Origin: Burkholderiaceae bacterium
GTDB taxonomy: Bacteria; Pseudomonadota; Gammaproteobacteria; Burkholderiales; Burkholderiaceae_C
Reading direction: 5' to 3'
NCBI GenBank assembly: GCA_022702125.1
Contig: JAKOND010000042.1
Span: 1-36,951, forward strand
Length of the DNA: 36,951 bases
Part shown: positions 1 to 9,166 of the stretch, piece after piece
Numbering within the stretch: position 1 is the stretch's first letter
Layout: every line of letters starts with the position of its first letter
Translations under genes and position numbers: made by a program
The notes under the pieces: generated by a model
Database searches by the model: none
What the model saw: only the letters and a program-made list of their open reading frames with translations
What the model was told of the DNA's origin: nothing

Positions 1-689
1 GCACCATCGACGGCATCGCCTTCCAGACCAACATCCTGGCGCTCAACGCGGCGGTGGAGGCCGCGCGCGCGGGCGAGCAGGGCCGGGGCTTCGCGGTGGT
101 GGCCGGCGAGGTGCGCAGCCTGGCGCAAAGGAGCGCCGACGCGGCCAAGGAGATCAAGGGGCTGATCGGCGACAGCGTCTCGCGGGTCGCGCACGGCACC
201 GTGCTGGTGGACAAGGCCGGCGCGACGATGACCGAGGTGGTCAACTCCATCCAGCGCGTGACCGACATCATGGGCGAGATCAGCGCGGCGAGCGCGGAGC
301 AGAGCCAGGGGGTGGCGCAGGTGGGCGAGGCGGTCGCGCAGATGGACCAGGACACGCAGCGGAACGCGGCGCTGGTGGAGGAGTCGGCGGCCGCAGCCTC
401 CAGCCTGAACACCCAGGCCGAGGACATGGTGCGTGCCGTGTCGGTCTTCAAGCTCGCGACCGGTGGCGATGCCGCCCGGACGCTCCAGGCGGCGTTCAGG
501 GCGCCCTCCACCGCCGCGCCGATCCCGTCGTCGGCGGCCCTGGCCGCGCCCGTGAAGCGGGCGGCGATCCGGCAGGCTCCGCACCGTCCCGCGGGTGCGC
601 CCGCGAAGCTGCCGGCGACGTCCGCCGCTGTCGCGCCGGCGCCCGCGAAAGCGACCGCCGGCGCGAGCGAGGACTGGGAATCCTTCTGA
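1..689 (+). CDS. Methyl-accepting chemotaxis protein, 3' part (5' end outside window)
   Basis: The reading frame is open from the left edge (codons start at base 3) to TGA at 687-689. The first residues are the hairpin tip of a chemoreceptor signalling domain ([20 protein letters not shown], then [20 protein letters not shown]), which contacts CheA and CheW. After the last signalling helix (ending near VSVFKLAT) comes a flexible Ala/Pro-rich linker of about 70 residues. The protein ends in DWESF, an xWxxF-type pentapeptide of the kind that tethers the adaptation enzymes CheR and CheB. The sensor domain lies outside the window, so the ligand cannot be inferred. Family assignment is secure; the tether role is inferred from the motif and its position at the extreme C-terminus after a linker. 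Confidence 0.95.
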   Translation, partial: TIDGIAFQTNILALNAAVEAARAGEQGRGFAVVAGEVRSLAQRSADAAKEIKGLIGDSVSRVAHGTVLVDKAGATMTEVVNSIQRVTDIMGEISAASAEQSQGVAQVGEAVAQMDQDTQRNAALVEESAAAASSLNTQAEDMVRAVSVFKLATGGDAARTLQAAFRAPSTAAPIPSSAALAAPVKRAAIRQAPHRPAGAPAKLPATSAAVAPAPAKATAGASEDWESF

Positions 690-771
690 GCGCGCGCCGG
701 GGCCGGCCCGCGCCGCGCAGTGCGCACGGCGCCGCCGGCTGCTCCGGCCCAGGACCCGCCCGCGCTGTCGC

Positions 772-1683
772 TCAGGCCTTCGCGATCCCCGGCGCCGCCC
801 CCTGCCGCGCGTGGTGGCAGCCGGTGCCGCGGCTCCACAGCCGGTCGCTCGGCAGCACGTCGCCGGGCGCGTGTTCCGGCAGGCCGCGGATGCGGTCGTA
901 GAGCGGCCCGAAATCCACCTCGGCGAGCCGGAGCAGGTCCGACAGGTCGTCCAGCACGAAGTAGCTCTCCTGGAAGTCGTCGATGCGGTAGCGGGTGCGC
1001 ATCACCCGCTCCAGGTCGAAGCCGATGCGGTGCGGCGAATCGTCGTCCAGCGCGAAGACGCTCTCGGTGAACGACGAGGCGATGCCCGATCCGTAGATGC
1101 GCAGCCCGTCGGCCTGCCGCACCAGCCCGAACTCCACCGTGTACCAGTAGACCCGCGCCAGCTGCGGCAGCATGCCCAGCTTCCGCGCCCGCAGGCCGCC
1201 CTCGCCGTAGGCCTGCACGAAGTCGGCGATGACCGGGTTCATCAGCATCGGCACATGGCCGAACACGTCGTGGAAGACGTCGGGCTCCTCCAGGTAGTCC
1301 AGCTCGTGCGGCTTGCGGATGAAATGCCCTGCCGGGAAGCGCCGGTTCGCCAGGTGGTCGAAGAACACGTCGTCCGGCACCAGGCCCGGCACCGCGACGA
1401 CGCGCCAGCCGGTGTGCTGCTGCAGCACGTCGCTGAGCCGCTCGAATTCCGGGATCCGGTCGCGGCCGATGGGCAGCCGCCGCATGCCCTCGACGAAGGC
1501 GTCGCAGGCGCGGCCCGGCAGCAGCGCCGACTGCCGGTCGAAGAGCGTGCGCCAGGTGGCGTGCTCCGCGTCGGTGTAGCGGCTCCAACCCTGGTCGATG
1601 GTCCAGTCGGGACGGTCCGGGCGCGCGCCGGCGGCCGCGCCGTGCAGGGCTTTCGCGCCGGGTGCGGGAACGGTGGTCTGCAT
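772..1683 (-). CDS. phhA: Phenylalanine 4-monooxygenase
   Basis: A 303-residue protein of the bacterial monomeric aromatic amino acid hydroxylase family, which uses tetrahydropterin, O2 and non-haem iron to convert phenylalanine to tyrosine. The iron-binding 2-His-1-Glu triad is visible: His138 and His143 in PDVFHDVFGHVPM and Glu184 in YWYTVEFGL. There is no N-terminal ACT regulatory domain, as expected for the bacterial form. ATG at 1681-1683 has an AGGAGG Shine-Dalgarno just upstream. It is the last gene of the minus-strand set hppD-phhB-phhA; phhB supplies the dehydratase that recycles the pterin product and hppD acts two steps later. The 70 bp in front of it contain a strong stem-loop (1712-1749). 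Confidence 0.97.
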   Translation of the reverse strand: MQTTVPAPGAKALHGAAAGARPDRPDWTIDQGWSRYTDAEHATWRTLFDRQSALLPGRACDAFVEGMRRLPIGRDRIPEFERLSDVLQQHTGWRVVAVPGLVPDDVFFDHLANRRFPAGHFIRKPHELDYLEEPDVFHDVFGHVPMLMNPVIADFVQAYGEGGLRARKLGMLPQLARVYWYTVEFGLVRQADGLRIYGSGIASSFTESVFALDDDSPHRIGFDLERVMRTRYRIDDFQESYFVLDDLSDLLRLAEVDFGPLYDRIRGLPEHAPGDVLPSDRLWSRGTGCHHARQGAAPGIAKA

Positions 1684-1711
1684 GGCAGCCTCCTGGTGAA
1701 AAGGGAACGGG

Positions 1712-1749
1712 GCGGTCCCGCCCGGCCCGCAGGACGGCGGCGGGACCGC
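1712..1749 (-). promoter_or_regulatory. Stem-loop between phhB and phhA
   Basis: Perfect 11-base inverted repeat (GCGGTCCCGCC at 1712-1722, GGCGGGACCGC at 1739-1749) with a 16-base loop, lying in the phhB-phhA gap about 30 bases upstream of the phhA start. It has no T-run, so it does not look like a full intrinsic terminator. It could set the phhA-to-phhB ratio by mRNA processing or partial attenuation. The repeat is seen directly; the role is inference. Confidence 0.5.
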
Positions 1750-1753
1750 GGGA

Positions 1754-2079
1754 TCAGCCGCCGGCGGCGAAGCGCGCGAAGGCGGCGTCGGCGACCGCCG
1801 CCAGGTCGATGTCGCGCCGCGTCAGGCCGCCGGCGTCGTGCGTGGTCAGCCGGACCTCGACCCGGTTGTACACGTTGGACCACTCGGGATGGTGGTCGGA
1901 CCGCTCGGCCACGATCGCCAGCTGCGTCATGAAGGCGAAGGCCTCGACGAAGTCGGCGAACACGAAGCGCCGCGACAGCGCGCCGCGCTCCGCGTCGAAG
2001 GCCCACGCCGGCGACAGCGTGGCGATCAGCGGACCGGCCTCCGCCGCCGAGAGCTTGCGCGGGGTCGGCGACGCGTCCG

Positions 2080-2083
<4 letters not shown>
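1754..2083 (-). CDS. phhB: 4a-hydroxytetrahydrobiopterin dehydratase (pterin-4a-carbinolamine dehydratase)
   Basis: 109 residues, the normal length for this family, which dehydrates the 4a-carbinolamine left by phenylalanine hydroxylase so the pterin cofactor can be recycled. The family signature is clear at about residues 60-86: [18 protein letters not shown] followed by THDAGGLT, with the catalytic His-His-Pro. The ATG (2081-2083) overlaps the hppD stop in an ATGA arrangement (4-bp overlap), so it is probably translationally coupled to hppD; no good separate ribosome binding site is seen. Longer in-frame extensions upstream would lie inside hppD and are not credible. Confidence 0.95.
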
Positions 2084-3291
<1,208 letters not shown>

Positions 3292-3321
3292 GGGGGCTTG
3301 TCTCCTGGTTGCGGTAGTCTC

Positions 3322-3366
3322 ACTGTAGCGGCGCCGTTCCGCAGTTTTTCTGCGAATAATGGCGCC
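3322..3366. promoter_or_regulatory. Divergent hppD/lrp control region with an inverted repeat
   Basis: In the 109-bp gap between hppD and the Lrp-type regulator is a perfect inverted repeat CGCAG-TTTTT-CTGCG (3340-3354) with an A/T centre, the general form of Lrp/AsnC operators. It is flanked on both sides by GGCGCC (3330-3335 and 3361-3366). A -10-like hexamer for hppD (TACAGT on the minus strand, 3322-3327) would place the repeat at about -32. Repeat seen directly; regulator binding is inferred from position. Confidence 0.45.
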
Positions 3367-3400
3367 GCGCACCGGCGATTTGCACGATTCCTGCACGAAC

Positions 3401-3880
3401 ATGGAAACCGACACACTCGACAAGCTCGACCGCATGATCCTGCAGCAGCTGCAGAAGGACGGCCGCACCACCTACGACCAGGTCGCCGAGCAGGTCGGCC
3501 TGTCGGCCAGCGCGGTGCTGCGCCGCGTCAAGCGGCTGGAGGAGTCCGGCGTCATCGACCGCTACGTGGCGCTGGTGCGGCCGGAAGCCGTCGGGCTGGG
3601 GCTGACCGCCTACCTCAACGTGCGGCTGGAGAAGCACACCGAGAGCCACAAGCGCAACCCGATGGACCTGTTCCGCGCCAGCGTGCAGACCTGGCCCGAG
3701 GTGGTCGAGTGCATGGCCCTGACCGGCGAGATGGACTACCTGCTGCGGGTGGTGATCGCCGACATGGCGCACTACAGCCGCTTCATCATGGACACCCTGC
3801 TCAAGCACCCGAGCGTGCAGGACTGCAAGACCAGCTTCGTGCTCGACCGGGTCAAGGCGACGACCGCGCTGCCGCTGTAG
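3401..3880 (+). CDS. Lrp/AsnC-family transcriptional regulator
   Basis: 159 residues with the standard two-part layout. The N-terminal winged helix-turn-helix (about residues 4-62: [32 protein letters not shown], then [14 protein letters not shown]) is followed by an AsnC/RAM ligand-binding ferredoxin-like domain ([23 protein letters not shown]). Such proteins sense amino acids and form octameric rings. Divergent from hppD-phhB-phhA, so a phenylalanine/tyrosine-responsive local regulator is the simple reading, but that is inference. ATG 3401 is preferred because the family begins just before the LDxxDxxIL motif; an in-frame ATG at 3359 would add 14 residues that look unlike the family and would overlap the inverted repeat region. 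Neither start has a clear Shine-Dalgarno. Confidence 0.92.
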   Translation: METDTLDKLDRMILQQLQKDGRTTYDQVAEQVGLSASAVLRRVKRLEESGVIDRYVALVRPEAVGLGLTAYLNVRLEKHTESHKRNPMDLFRASVQTWPEVVECMALTGEMDYLLRVVIADMAHYSRFIMDTLLKHPSVQDCKTSFVLDRVKATTALPL

Positions 3881-3893
3881 CGGCGGCTACAGC
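3874..3893. terminator. Shared stem-loop over two convergent stop codons
   Basis: Perfect 7-base inverted repeat GCTGTAG (3874-3880), loop CGGCGG, CTACAGC (3887-3893). The TAG stop codon of the Lrp gene closes the left arm and the TAG stop of the chemoreceptor gene on the other strand is the mirror-image triplet in the right arm. There is no T-run, so termination is possible but unproven. Confidence 0.35.
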
Positions 3894-5443
3894 TTGAACA
3901 CGCCGACCTGCTGCGCCAGCCGCTGCGCCTGGTTGCGCATCGCGGCGGCGGCGGCGGCGGATTCCTCCACCAGTGCGGCGTTCTGCTGGGTCGCGCTGTC
4001 CATGTCGCCGATGGCCTGGTTGATCTGGTCGATACCCTGCGACTGCTCGTGGCTGGCCGACGCGATCTCCGCGATGATGTCGGTCACCCGCCGCACGCTC
4101 TGCACCACGTCGTCCATCACCGCGCCGGCCTGGTCGACCAGGCGCGAGCCCTTGGCCGCGTTGCCGACCGAATCGTCGATCAGCGCCTTGATCTCCTTGG
4201 CCGCGGCCGCCGACCGCTGGGCCAGGCTGCGCACCTCGGCCGCCACCACCGCGAAGCCGCGTCCCTGTTCGCCCGCGCGCGCCGCCTCGACCGCCGCGTT
4301 GAGCGCCAGGATGTTGGTCTGGAACGCGATGCCGTCGATCACGCCGATGATGTCCACGATCTTCCGGGACGAGGTGTTCACCAGTTCCATGGTGCCCACC
4401 GCTTCGGACACCGCCGCACCGCCCCGGGCCGCCACTTCCGAGGCCGACGTCGCGAGCAGGCTCGCTTGGCGCGCGTTGTCGGCGTTCTGCTTGACGGTGC
4501 TGGTGAACTGCTCCATCGACGCGGCGGTCTGCTGCAGGGCGCCGGCCTGCTGCTCGGTGCGGGCCGACAGGTCGTCGCTGCCCGAGGCGACCTGGCTGGA
4601 TGCGGCGGCGATGGCATCGGCGCCGTTGCGCACGCTCCCCACGATGGATGCGATGCTGTCGCGCATGCCCTGCATCGAATACAGGAGGCTGGATGCGTCG
4701 CCGGACTTGAGGCTCACCGTGATCGACAGGTCGCCCTCGGCCATTCGGGCAGCGATGCGCTTGGCGTACGCCGGCTCGCCGCCGAGCTCGCGCACCAGGC
4801 CGCGCGCGATGAGCAGGCCGATGCCGAACAGCAGGGCCGCCAGCAGGAGCGCGCCGGCGCCGAAGGCGATGGCGCGCCGGTGGAACAGGGCGTCCACCGT
4901 GTCCACGTAGACCCCGGAGCCGACGATCCAGCCCCAGGGCTGGAAGGCTTTCACGTAGGACACCTTGCGCGAAGGCGCCTGCGCGCCGGCTTTCGGCCAG
5001 TAATAGGCCACTTCCCCCTGGCCCGAGGCACGGGCCACCCGGGTGAATTCGGCGTAGAGCCGCGTTCCGTCGAGGTCCTTGATGTCGGACATGTCCTTGC
5101 CGTCGAATTCCGGCCGTATCGGATGCATGACGCCCACCGAGTTGAAATCCGACACGAAGAAGTAATCGTTGTTGCCGTAGCGCATGGATTTCAACGCCTC
5201 CAGCGCCCGTTGCTTGGCGACCGCCTCGGTCAACGTGCCCTGCGCCGCCTGCTGGTGGAACGAGGCGACCAGGCTGTGGGCGGACTCCACGTTCTGCCGG
5301 ACGCTCGCGGTGCGCTCGTCCATGATGAGCCCGTGCTCGGACACCAGGAACAGGACCGTCAGGACCGCCACGCCGAGCAGCATGCTGGAGATCATCAGCC
5401 CGAGCCTCTTGGCGATGCTGAGACTATTCAATTGCAATGACAT
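3887..5443 (-). CDS. Methyl-accepting chemotaxis protein with single Cache sensor domain
   Basis: 518 residues, complete. Order: short cytoplasmic N-terminus; first membrane helix about residues 14-35 ([21 protein letters not shown]); periplasmic single Cache domain about 36-185 ([42 protein letters not shown]); second membrane helix about 190-213; HAMP-like segment; long helical signalling domain whose tip has [24 protein letters not shown]. It ends at QVGVFKL without the linker and xWxxF tether seen in the receptor at the left edge, so it probably depends on other receptors for efficient methylation. ATG 5443 is chosen over an in-frame GTG at 5461, with a GGTGGA-like ribosome binding site upstream. 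Ligand unknown; such Cache domains often bind small organic acids. Confidence 0.95.
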   Translation of the reverse strand: MSLQLNSLSIAKRLGLMISSMLLGVAVLTVLFLVSEHGLIMDERTASVRQNVESAHSLVASFHQQAAQGTLTEAVAKQRALEALKSMRYGNNDYFFVSDFNSVGVMHPIRPEFDGKDMSDIKDLDGTRLYAEFTRVARASGQGEVAYYWPKAGAQAPSRKVSYVKAFQPWGWIVGSGVYVDTVDALFHRRAIAFGAGALLLAALLFGIGLLIARGLVRELGGEPAYAKRIAARMAEGDLSITVSLKSGDASSLLYSMQGMRDSIASIVGSVRNGADAIAAASSQVASGSDDLSARTEQQAGALQQTAASMEQFTSTVKQNADNARQASLLATSASEVAARGGAAVSEAVGTMELVNTSSRKIVDIIGVIDGIAFQTNILALNAAVEAARAGEQGRGFAVVAAEVRSLAQRSAAAAKEIKALIDDSVGNAAKGSRLVDQAGAVMDDVVQSVRRVTDIIAEIASASHEQSQGIDQINQAIGDMDSATQQNAALVEESAAAAAAMRNQAQRLAQQVGVFKL

Positions 5444-5606
5444 ATCCGATCCACCCTTCACGACAGAGATCGCTTAACCTTTCTGCAATTGTAGTAACAA
5501 TATGAAACAAAAGCTCGGTTTTTGATTTTCCATCTTTTCGGTGCATTCCGGGACGACCACGGCCATGCGACCGATGGCGTCGTCGCGGGGGCGTGCCGGA
5601 ATCGCC
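5444..5606 (-). promoter_or_regulatory. AT-rich promoter region of the chemoreceptor gene
   Basis: 163 bp between the Bug-protein gene and the chemoreceptor. Bases 5481-5540 are only about 32% G+C in an otherwise very GC-rich window. On the minus strand TACAAT (5488-5493) is a good -10 hexamer, but I found no convincing -35 at 16-18 bp and no sigma-28 GCCGATAA-like element. The chemoreceptor is therefore probably transcribed separately from the upstream catabolic genes. Confidence 0.4.
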
Positions 5607-6641
5607 TCAATCGATCTTCACGCCCGCCTGCCGGACCAGCGCCGCCATGCGGTCGCGCTCGCTGCGGAACCAGGCGGCGGTCGCGTCGGGCGGCAGGCTC
5701 TGCAGGGTGTAGCCCTGGGCCAGCAGGACGTCGCGCACCTCGGGCGTCTCGACGGTCTCCTTGAACGCCCGGTAGATGCGGTCCGTGTCGGCGCGCCCGA
5801 GGCCCGCCGGGCCGATGACGGCGATCCAGCCCTCGATGGCATAGCGCGGCAGGCCCTGCTCGGCGATGGCGGGCAGCTCGGGCAGCAGCGGCGAGCGCTT
5901 CGCGCTGGTCAGGCCCAGCGCGCGCAGCGCCCCGGACTTGAGGTGTGGCATCGCCACGTTGATCGCCAGCACGCCCAGCTGCACCTGCCCGCCCAGCAGG
6001 TCGGTGACCATCGGACCGGTGCCGCGGTAGGGGATGTGGCGGATGTCGATCTTCGCCTCGTCGCGCAGCATCTCGGCGGCCAGCTGGATGATGGTGCCGT
6101 TGCCCGAGGAGGCGTAGTTGAGCGCGCCGGGCCGGACGCGGGCCAGCGCGAGCAGTTCGGGGATGTTCTTCGCCGGCACCGACGGATGCGCCACCAGCAC
6201 GAAGGGCGTGCTGCCGATCACCGTGACCGGGGTGATGTCGGCGACCGCGTCGTAGGGCATGGACTTGTAGATGCTCGGGTTCACCACGTGGTTGTTGCTG
6301 ACCAGGCCCAGGGTGAAGCCGTCGCGGGGCGCCTTGACGATCTGCTGGGTGCCGGGGATGCCGCCCGCGCCGGGCAGGTTCTCGACCACCACCGCATGGC
6401 CCAGCGACTTGCCGAGCGCGCCGGTCATGGCCCGGGCCACGCCGTCGGCCCCCGAGCCGGCGCTGATCGGCAGGATCAGGCGGATGGTGCGGTCGCCGCC
6501 CTGGGCGAAGGCCCGGCGCGGCTGCAGGAGCAGCGCGACCGCCCCGCCGCCCAGGCCGCGCAGCAGGCGGCGCCGGCCGCGGGAGGCGGCGGCAGGGGAA
6601 AGCGGTACGGCGCGGGCGCGCGGATCGGGGGTCGGTGCCAT
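5607..6641 (-). CDS. Bug/TctC-family periplasmic solute-binding protein
   Basis: 344 residues of the Bordetella uptake gene (tripartite tricarboxylate transporter receptor) family, periplasmic proteins that bind carboxylates and related solutes. N-terminal export signal with an RGRRRLLRGL twin-arginine-like patch, a hydrophobic run and a likely cut after AFA (about residue 46). Family motifs follow: RLILPISAGSGADGVAR, VVENLPGAGG, LNYASSGNGTIIQLAAEML, HIPYRGTGPMVTDLLGGQVQ. ATG has GGAGAC upstream. Last of three minus-strand genes behind an HMG-CoA-lyase-like enzyme and a CoA-transferase, 124 bp after the latter. No membrane subunits (TctA/TctB) are nearby, which is common for orphan Bug proteins. 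It probably captures the substrate of the two enzymes. Confidence 0.93.
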   Translation of the reverse strand: MAPTPDPRARAVPLSPAAASRGRRRLLRGLGGGAVALLLQPRRAFAQGGDRTIRLILPISAGSGADGVARAMTGALGKSLGHAVVVENLPGAGGIPGTQQIVKAPRDGFTLGLVSNNHVVNPSIYKSMPYDAVADITPVTVIGSTPFVLVAHPSVPAKNIPELLALARVRPGALNYASSGNGTIIQLAAEMLRDEAKIDIRHIPYRGTGPMVTDLLGGQVQLGVLAINVAMPHLKSGALRALGLTSAKRSPLLPELPAIAEQGLPRYAIEGWIAVIGPAGLGRADTDRIYRAFKETVETPEVRDVLLAQGYTLQSLPPDATAAWFRSERDRMAALVRQAGVKID

Positions 6642-6765
6642 GGGATGTCTCCGTCTCGTGGGAACAGGGCCGGCGCCGTTGCCCGGTCCGCTGCGCGTGG
6701 CGGTCCGTGGCGCGGGGCCGGGAGGATCGGTGCGGGGTCGATGCGGGGCCGGCGGGCGTTCCGCC

Positions 6766-8010
6766 TCAGGCCACGGCCGACGCGGCCCGCAGCGCGCCGA
6801 TGCCGGCGTCGTCGTAGCCCAGTCCCCGCAGCAGCGACTCGGTGTGCTCGCCCAGGGCGGGCGGGTGCAGCCGCACGCCGAGGCGCTCGCCGCCGAGGGT
6901 CACCGGGAACAGCGCCGCCCGGGCGGTCTGGCCGGCGCGCTCGCCGTCGGGCAGGCGGATGTCGACCAGGCCGCCGGTCGCCCGCAGGTGCGGGTCGTCG
7001 AACAGGTCCTCGGGCCGGGCGATCGGCGCGAACGGTAGGCCGCGCGCCTCGAAGACCGCGGCGATCTCCTCGACCGAGTGCGCCGCCAGCCGCTGCCGCA
7101 GGTCGCGCAGCAGCTCGGCGCGGCGCAGCACCCGCAGGTTGTTGGTGGCCAGGCGCGGATCGGCCCGCAGGTCGGCGTAGCCGAAGGCCTCGCAGAAGGC
7201 GGCCCACTGCGCGTCGCTGACCGCCGCGAGGAAGATCTGGCCGCCGTCGCGCACGGTGAACACGTCGTACACCGCCCAGGCCGAGATGCGCTCGGGCATC
7301 GGCGCGGCGGCCTGGCCGGTGATCGCGTACTGCAGCATGTGCTGGCCGACCAGGAACACGTTGTTCTCGAACAGCGCCGACTGCACCTCCTGGCCGACGC
7401 CGGTGGCCATGCGCTGCATCAGGGCGCCGAGCGCGCCGATGGCGCCGAACATGCCGCCCATGATGTCGTTGACGCTGGTGCCGGCGCGCAGCGGATCGCC
7501 GGGCCGGCCGGTCATGTAGGCCAGGCCGCCCATCATCTGCACCACCTCGTCGAGCGCGGTGCGGTGCTCGTACGGCCCGGGCAGGAAGCCCTTGTGGCTC
7601 ACGTAGACCACGCGCGGATGGGCGCGCGACAGCGCCGCGTAGTCGAGCCCGTACTTGGCCATGGTGCCGGGCTTGAAGTTCTCGGCCACCACGTCGGCGG
7701 TGCCGCAGAGCTTGTGCGCCACCTCCAGCCCGGCGGCGGTGCGCAGGTCGAGCGCGATGCTCTTCTTGTTGCGGTTGAACATCGGGAAGAAGCCCGCCCC
7801 CGCGCCCAGCAGGTGGCGGGTGCGGTCGCCGTCGATCGGCTCGACCTTGATCACCTCGGCGCCGAGGTCGGCCAGCACCATGCCGCAGGTCGGGCCCATG
7901 ACCATGTGGGTGAACTCGATGACGCGGATGCCGTCGAGCGGGAGCCGGCGCGCCGGCGCGGCGGCGCCGTCGGCGGACGGCTCGGGATGGGCGGAGGGAT
8001 CGGGATTCAT
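6766..8010 (-). CDS. CaiB/BaiF family III CoA-transferase
   Basis: 414 residues. Family III CoA-transferases move CoA between carboxylic acids through an aspartyl-CoA intermediate. Seen: LDGIRVIEFTHMVMGPTCGMVLADLGAEVIKVEP near residues 25-58, the NRNKKSIALDL segment, then RAGTSVNDIMGG, in which Asp182 is at the position I expect for the catalytic aspartate. A roughly 22-residue Ala/Pro-rich N-terminal extension is unlike the family core. ATG 8008-8010 overlaps the stop of the lyase gene (ATGA, 4 bp), indicating translational coupling and a shared task: the transferase would activate an acid to its CoA ester and the lyase would cleave it. Substrate not determinable from sequence. Confidence 0.93.
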   Translation of the reverse strand: MNPDPSAHPEPSADGAAAPARRLPLDGIRVIEFTHMVMGPTCGMVLADLGAEVIKVEPIDGDRTRHLLGAGAGFFPMFNRNKKSIALDLRTAAGLEVAHKLCGTADVVAENFKPGTMAKYGLDYAALSRAHPRVVYVSHKGFLPGPYEHRTALDEVVQMMGGLAYMTGRPGDPLRAGTSVNDIMGGMFGAIGALGALMQRMATGVGQEVQSALFENNVFLVGQHMLQYAITGQAAAPMPERISAWAVYDVFTVRDGGQIFLAAVSDAQWAAFCEAFGYADLRADPRLATNNLRVLRRAELLRDLRQRLAAHSVEEIAAVFEARGLPFAPIARPEDLFDDPHLRATGGLVDIRLPDGERAGQTARAALFPVTLGGERLGVRLHPPALGEHTESLLRGLGYDDAGIGALRAASAVA

Positions 8011-9011
8011 GCGCGGCTCGCGGTGTCGGGCAGGGAGGACGGGATCGGCGCGCGGCGGTCCGCCGTCGCCGGGACGAAGGTCTTGGGCAAGCCGGCCCGC
8101 CAGAGCGTGCCGTGCAGCGTCTCGCCGTCGAGCCAGCCGGCGATGCGCCCGCGCAGCGCCAGCAGGGCCGGCAGGTCCAGCCCGGTGGCCACGCCCATGT
8201 GCTCCAGCATGAAGGCCAGGTCCTCGGTGGCGACGTTGCCGCTGGCGCCGGGGGCGTGCGGGCACCCCCCGATGCCGCCCAGGCAGGCGTCGAAGCGCTC
8301 GATGCCCACCTCCAGCGCCGCGTAGGCGTTGGCCAGGCCCAGGCCGCGGGTGTCGTGGAAATGCGCGCTCCAGAGCCGGTCGCCGGCGATGCGGCGCGCG
8401 GCGGCGAACAGGTCGCGCACCGCGCCCGGGTCGGCGTAGCCCACGGTGTCGGCCAGGCTCACCCGGTCGGCGCCCGCGTCGAGCAGCCCCTGCATGCAGC
8501 GCAGCACCTCCCCGGGCGCCACCGGGCCCTGCAGGGTGCAGCCGAAGGCGGTGCCGATGCCGCCGTCGATCAGCGTCCGCGATCCCGACGCGTCGCGCGC
8601 GGCGCGGATGCGGCCCACCTCGGCGATCACCTCGTCGGGCGTCTTGCGCAGGTTGGCCAGGCTGTGGGCACGGCTGGCCGACAGCGGCACGATGACGGCG
8701 TCGGCGCCCTGGGCGAAAGCCGTTTCCGCGCCGCGCAGGTTGGGCACCAGCACCGAGGCGAACAGGCCCGGCAGGGCCCGGGCGGCCGCCAGCACCTCGG
8801 CGGTGTCGGCGAGCTGCGGCAGCAGGCGGGCGGGCACGAAGGAGCCGACCTCGATCTCGCGCAGGCCGGCGGCGTGGGCGGCGTGCAGCCAGGCGATCTT
8901 GTCGGCGGTGGGCACCGTGCGGGCGATGCTCTGCAGGCCGTCGCGCAGGCCGACCTCGCGGAGGATGGCGCGGCGCGGCCGGACGGCCGGCGCGTGGGAC
9001 GGGAGGGGCAT
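8007..9011 (-). CDS. Hydroxymethylglutaryl-CoA lyase family protein
   Basis: 334 residues, a TIM-barrel metal-dependent acyl-CoA lyase. Key residues of the family are all present: Arg23-Asp24 in LREVGLRDGLQ, metal-binding His217 and His219 in SAHFHDTRGLG, the mobile-loop Cys250 in GGIGGCPHAPG, and Asn259 in GASGNVATEDL. The spacing of the His, Cys and Asn residues matches human HMG-CoA lyase. The general reaction is HMG-CoA to acetyl-CoA and acetoacetate, but relatives act on other branched 3-hydroxyacyl-CoAs such as citramalyl-CoA, so I leave the substrate open. Ribosome binding site GGAG upstream of ATG 9009-9011. First gene of the unit; a LysR regulator is divergent 155 bp away. Confidence 0.93.
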   Translation of the reverse strand: MPLPSHAPAVRPRRAILREVGLRDGLQSIARTVPTADKIAWLHAAHAAGLREIEVGSFVPARLLPQLADTAEVLAAARALPGLFASVLVPNLRGAETAFAQGADAVIVPLSASRAHSLANLRKTPDEVIAEVGRIRAARDASGSRTLIDGGIGTAFGCTLQGPVAPGEVLRCMQGLLDAGADRVSLADTVGYADPGAVRDLFAAARRIAGDRLWSAHFHDTRGLGLANAYAALEVGIERFDACLGGIGGCPHAPGASGNVATEDLAFMLEHMGVATGLDLPALLALRGRIAGWLDGETLHGTLWRAGLPKTFVPATADRRAPIPSSLPDTASRA

Positions 9012-9113
9012 GGCGGTGTCTCCGGAATCGTTCGGCCCGTCGGTGCGCGGGCCTGGGCATCCAGTCTAGGCATGCCGGACGGATTCAGGAAATCCTTCTG
9101 GGAAGGGCTACGA

Positions 9114-9126
9114 TTCCGGATCGGAA
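9114..9126. promoter_or_regulatory. LysR-type T-N11-A inverted repeat
   Basis: TTCCG-GAT-CGGAA, a perfect 13-bp interrupted palindrome starting with T and ending with A, in the lyase/LysR divergent gap and 40 bp before the regulator's start. This is the form of a LysR-type recognition site. Its sequence is seen; binding by the adjacent regulator is inferred. Confidence 0.45.
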
Positions 9127-9166
9127 CACCACCTTCGTCCGTCGCCTCCGTCCTCCGGAACCCGCC

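Noticed and set aside
690-771. Terminator between the first chemoreceptor gene and phhA
   Set aside because: GC-rich with short self-complementary pieces, but no clear stem with a T-run.
3359-3400. N-terminal extension of the Lrp-type regulator from ATG 3359
   Set aside because: The extra residues are outside the family fold and the start would lie within the promoter region.
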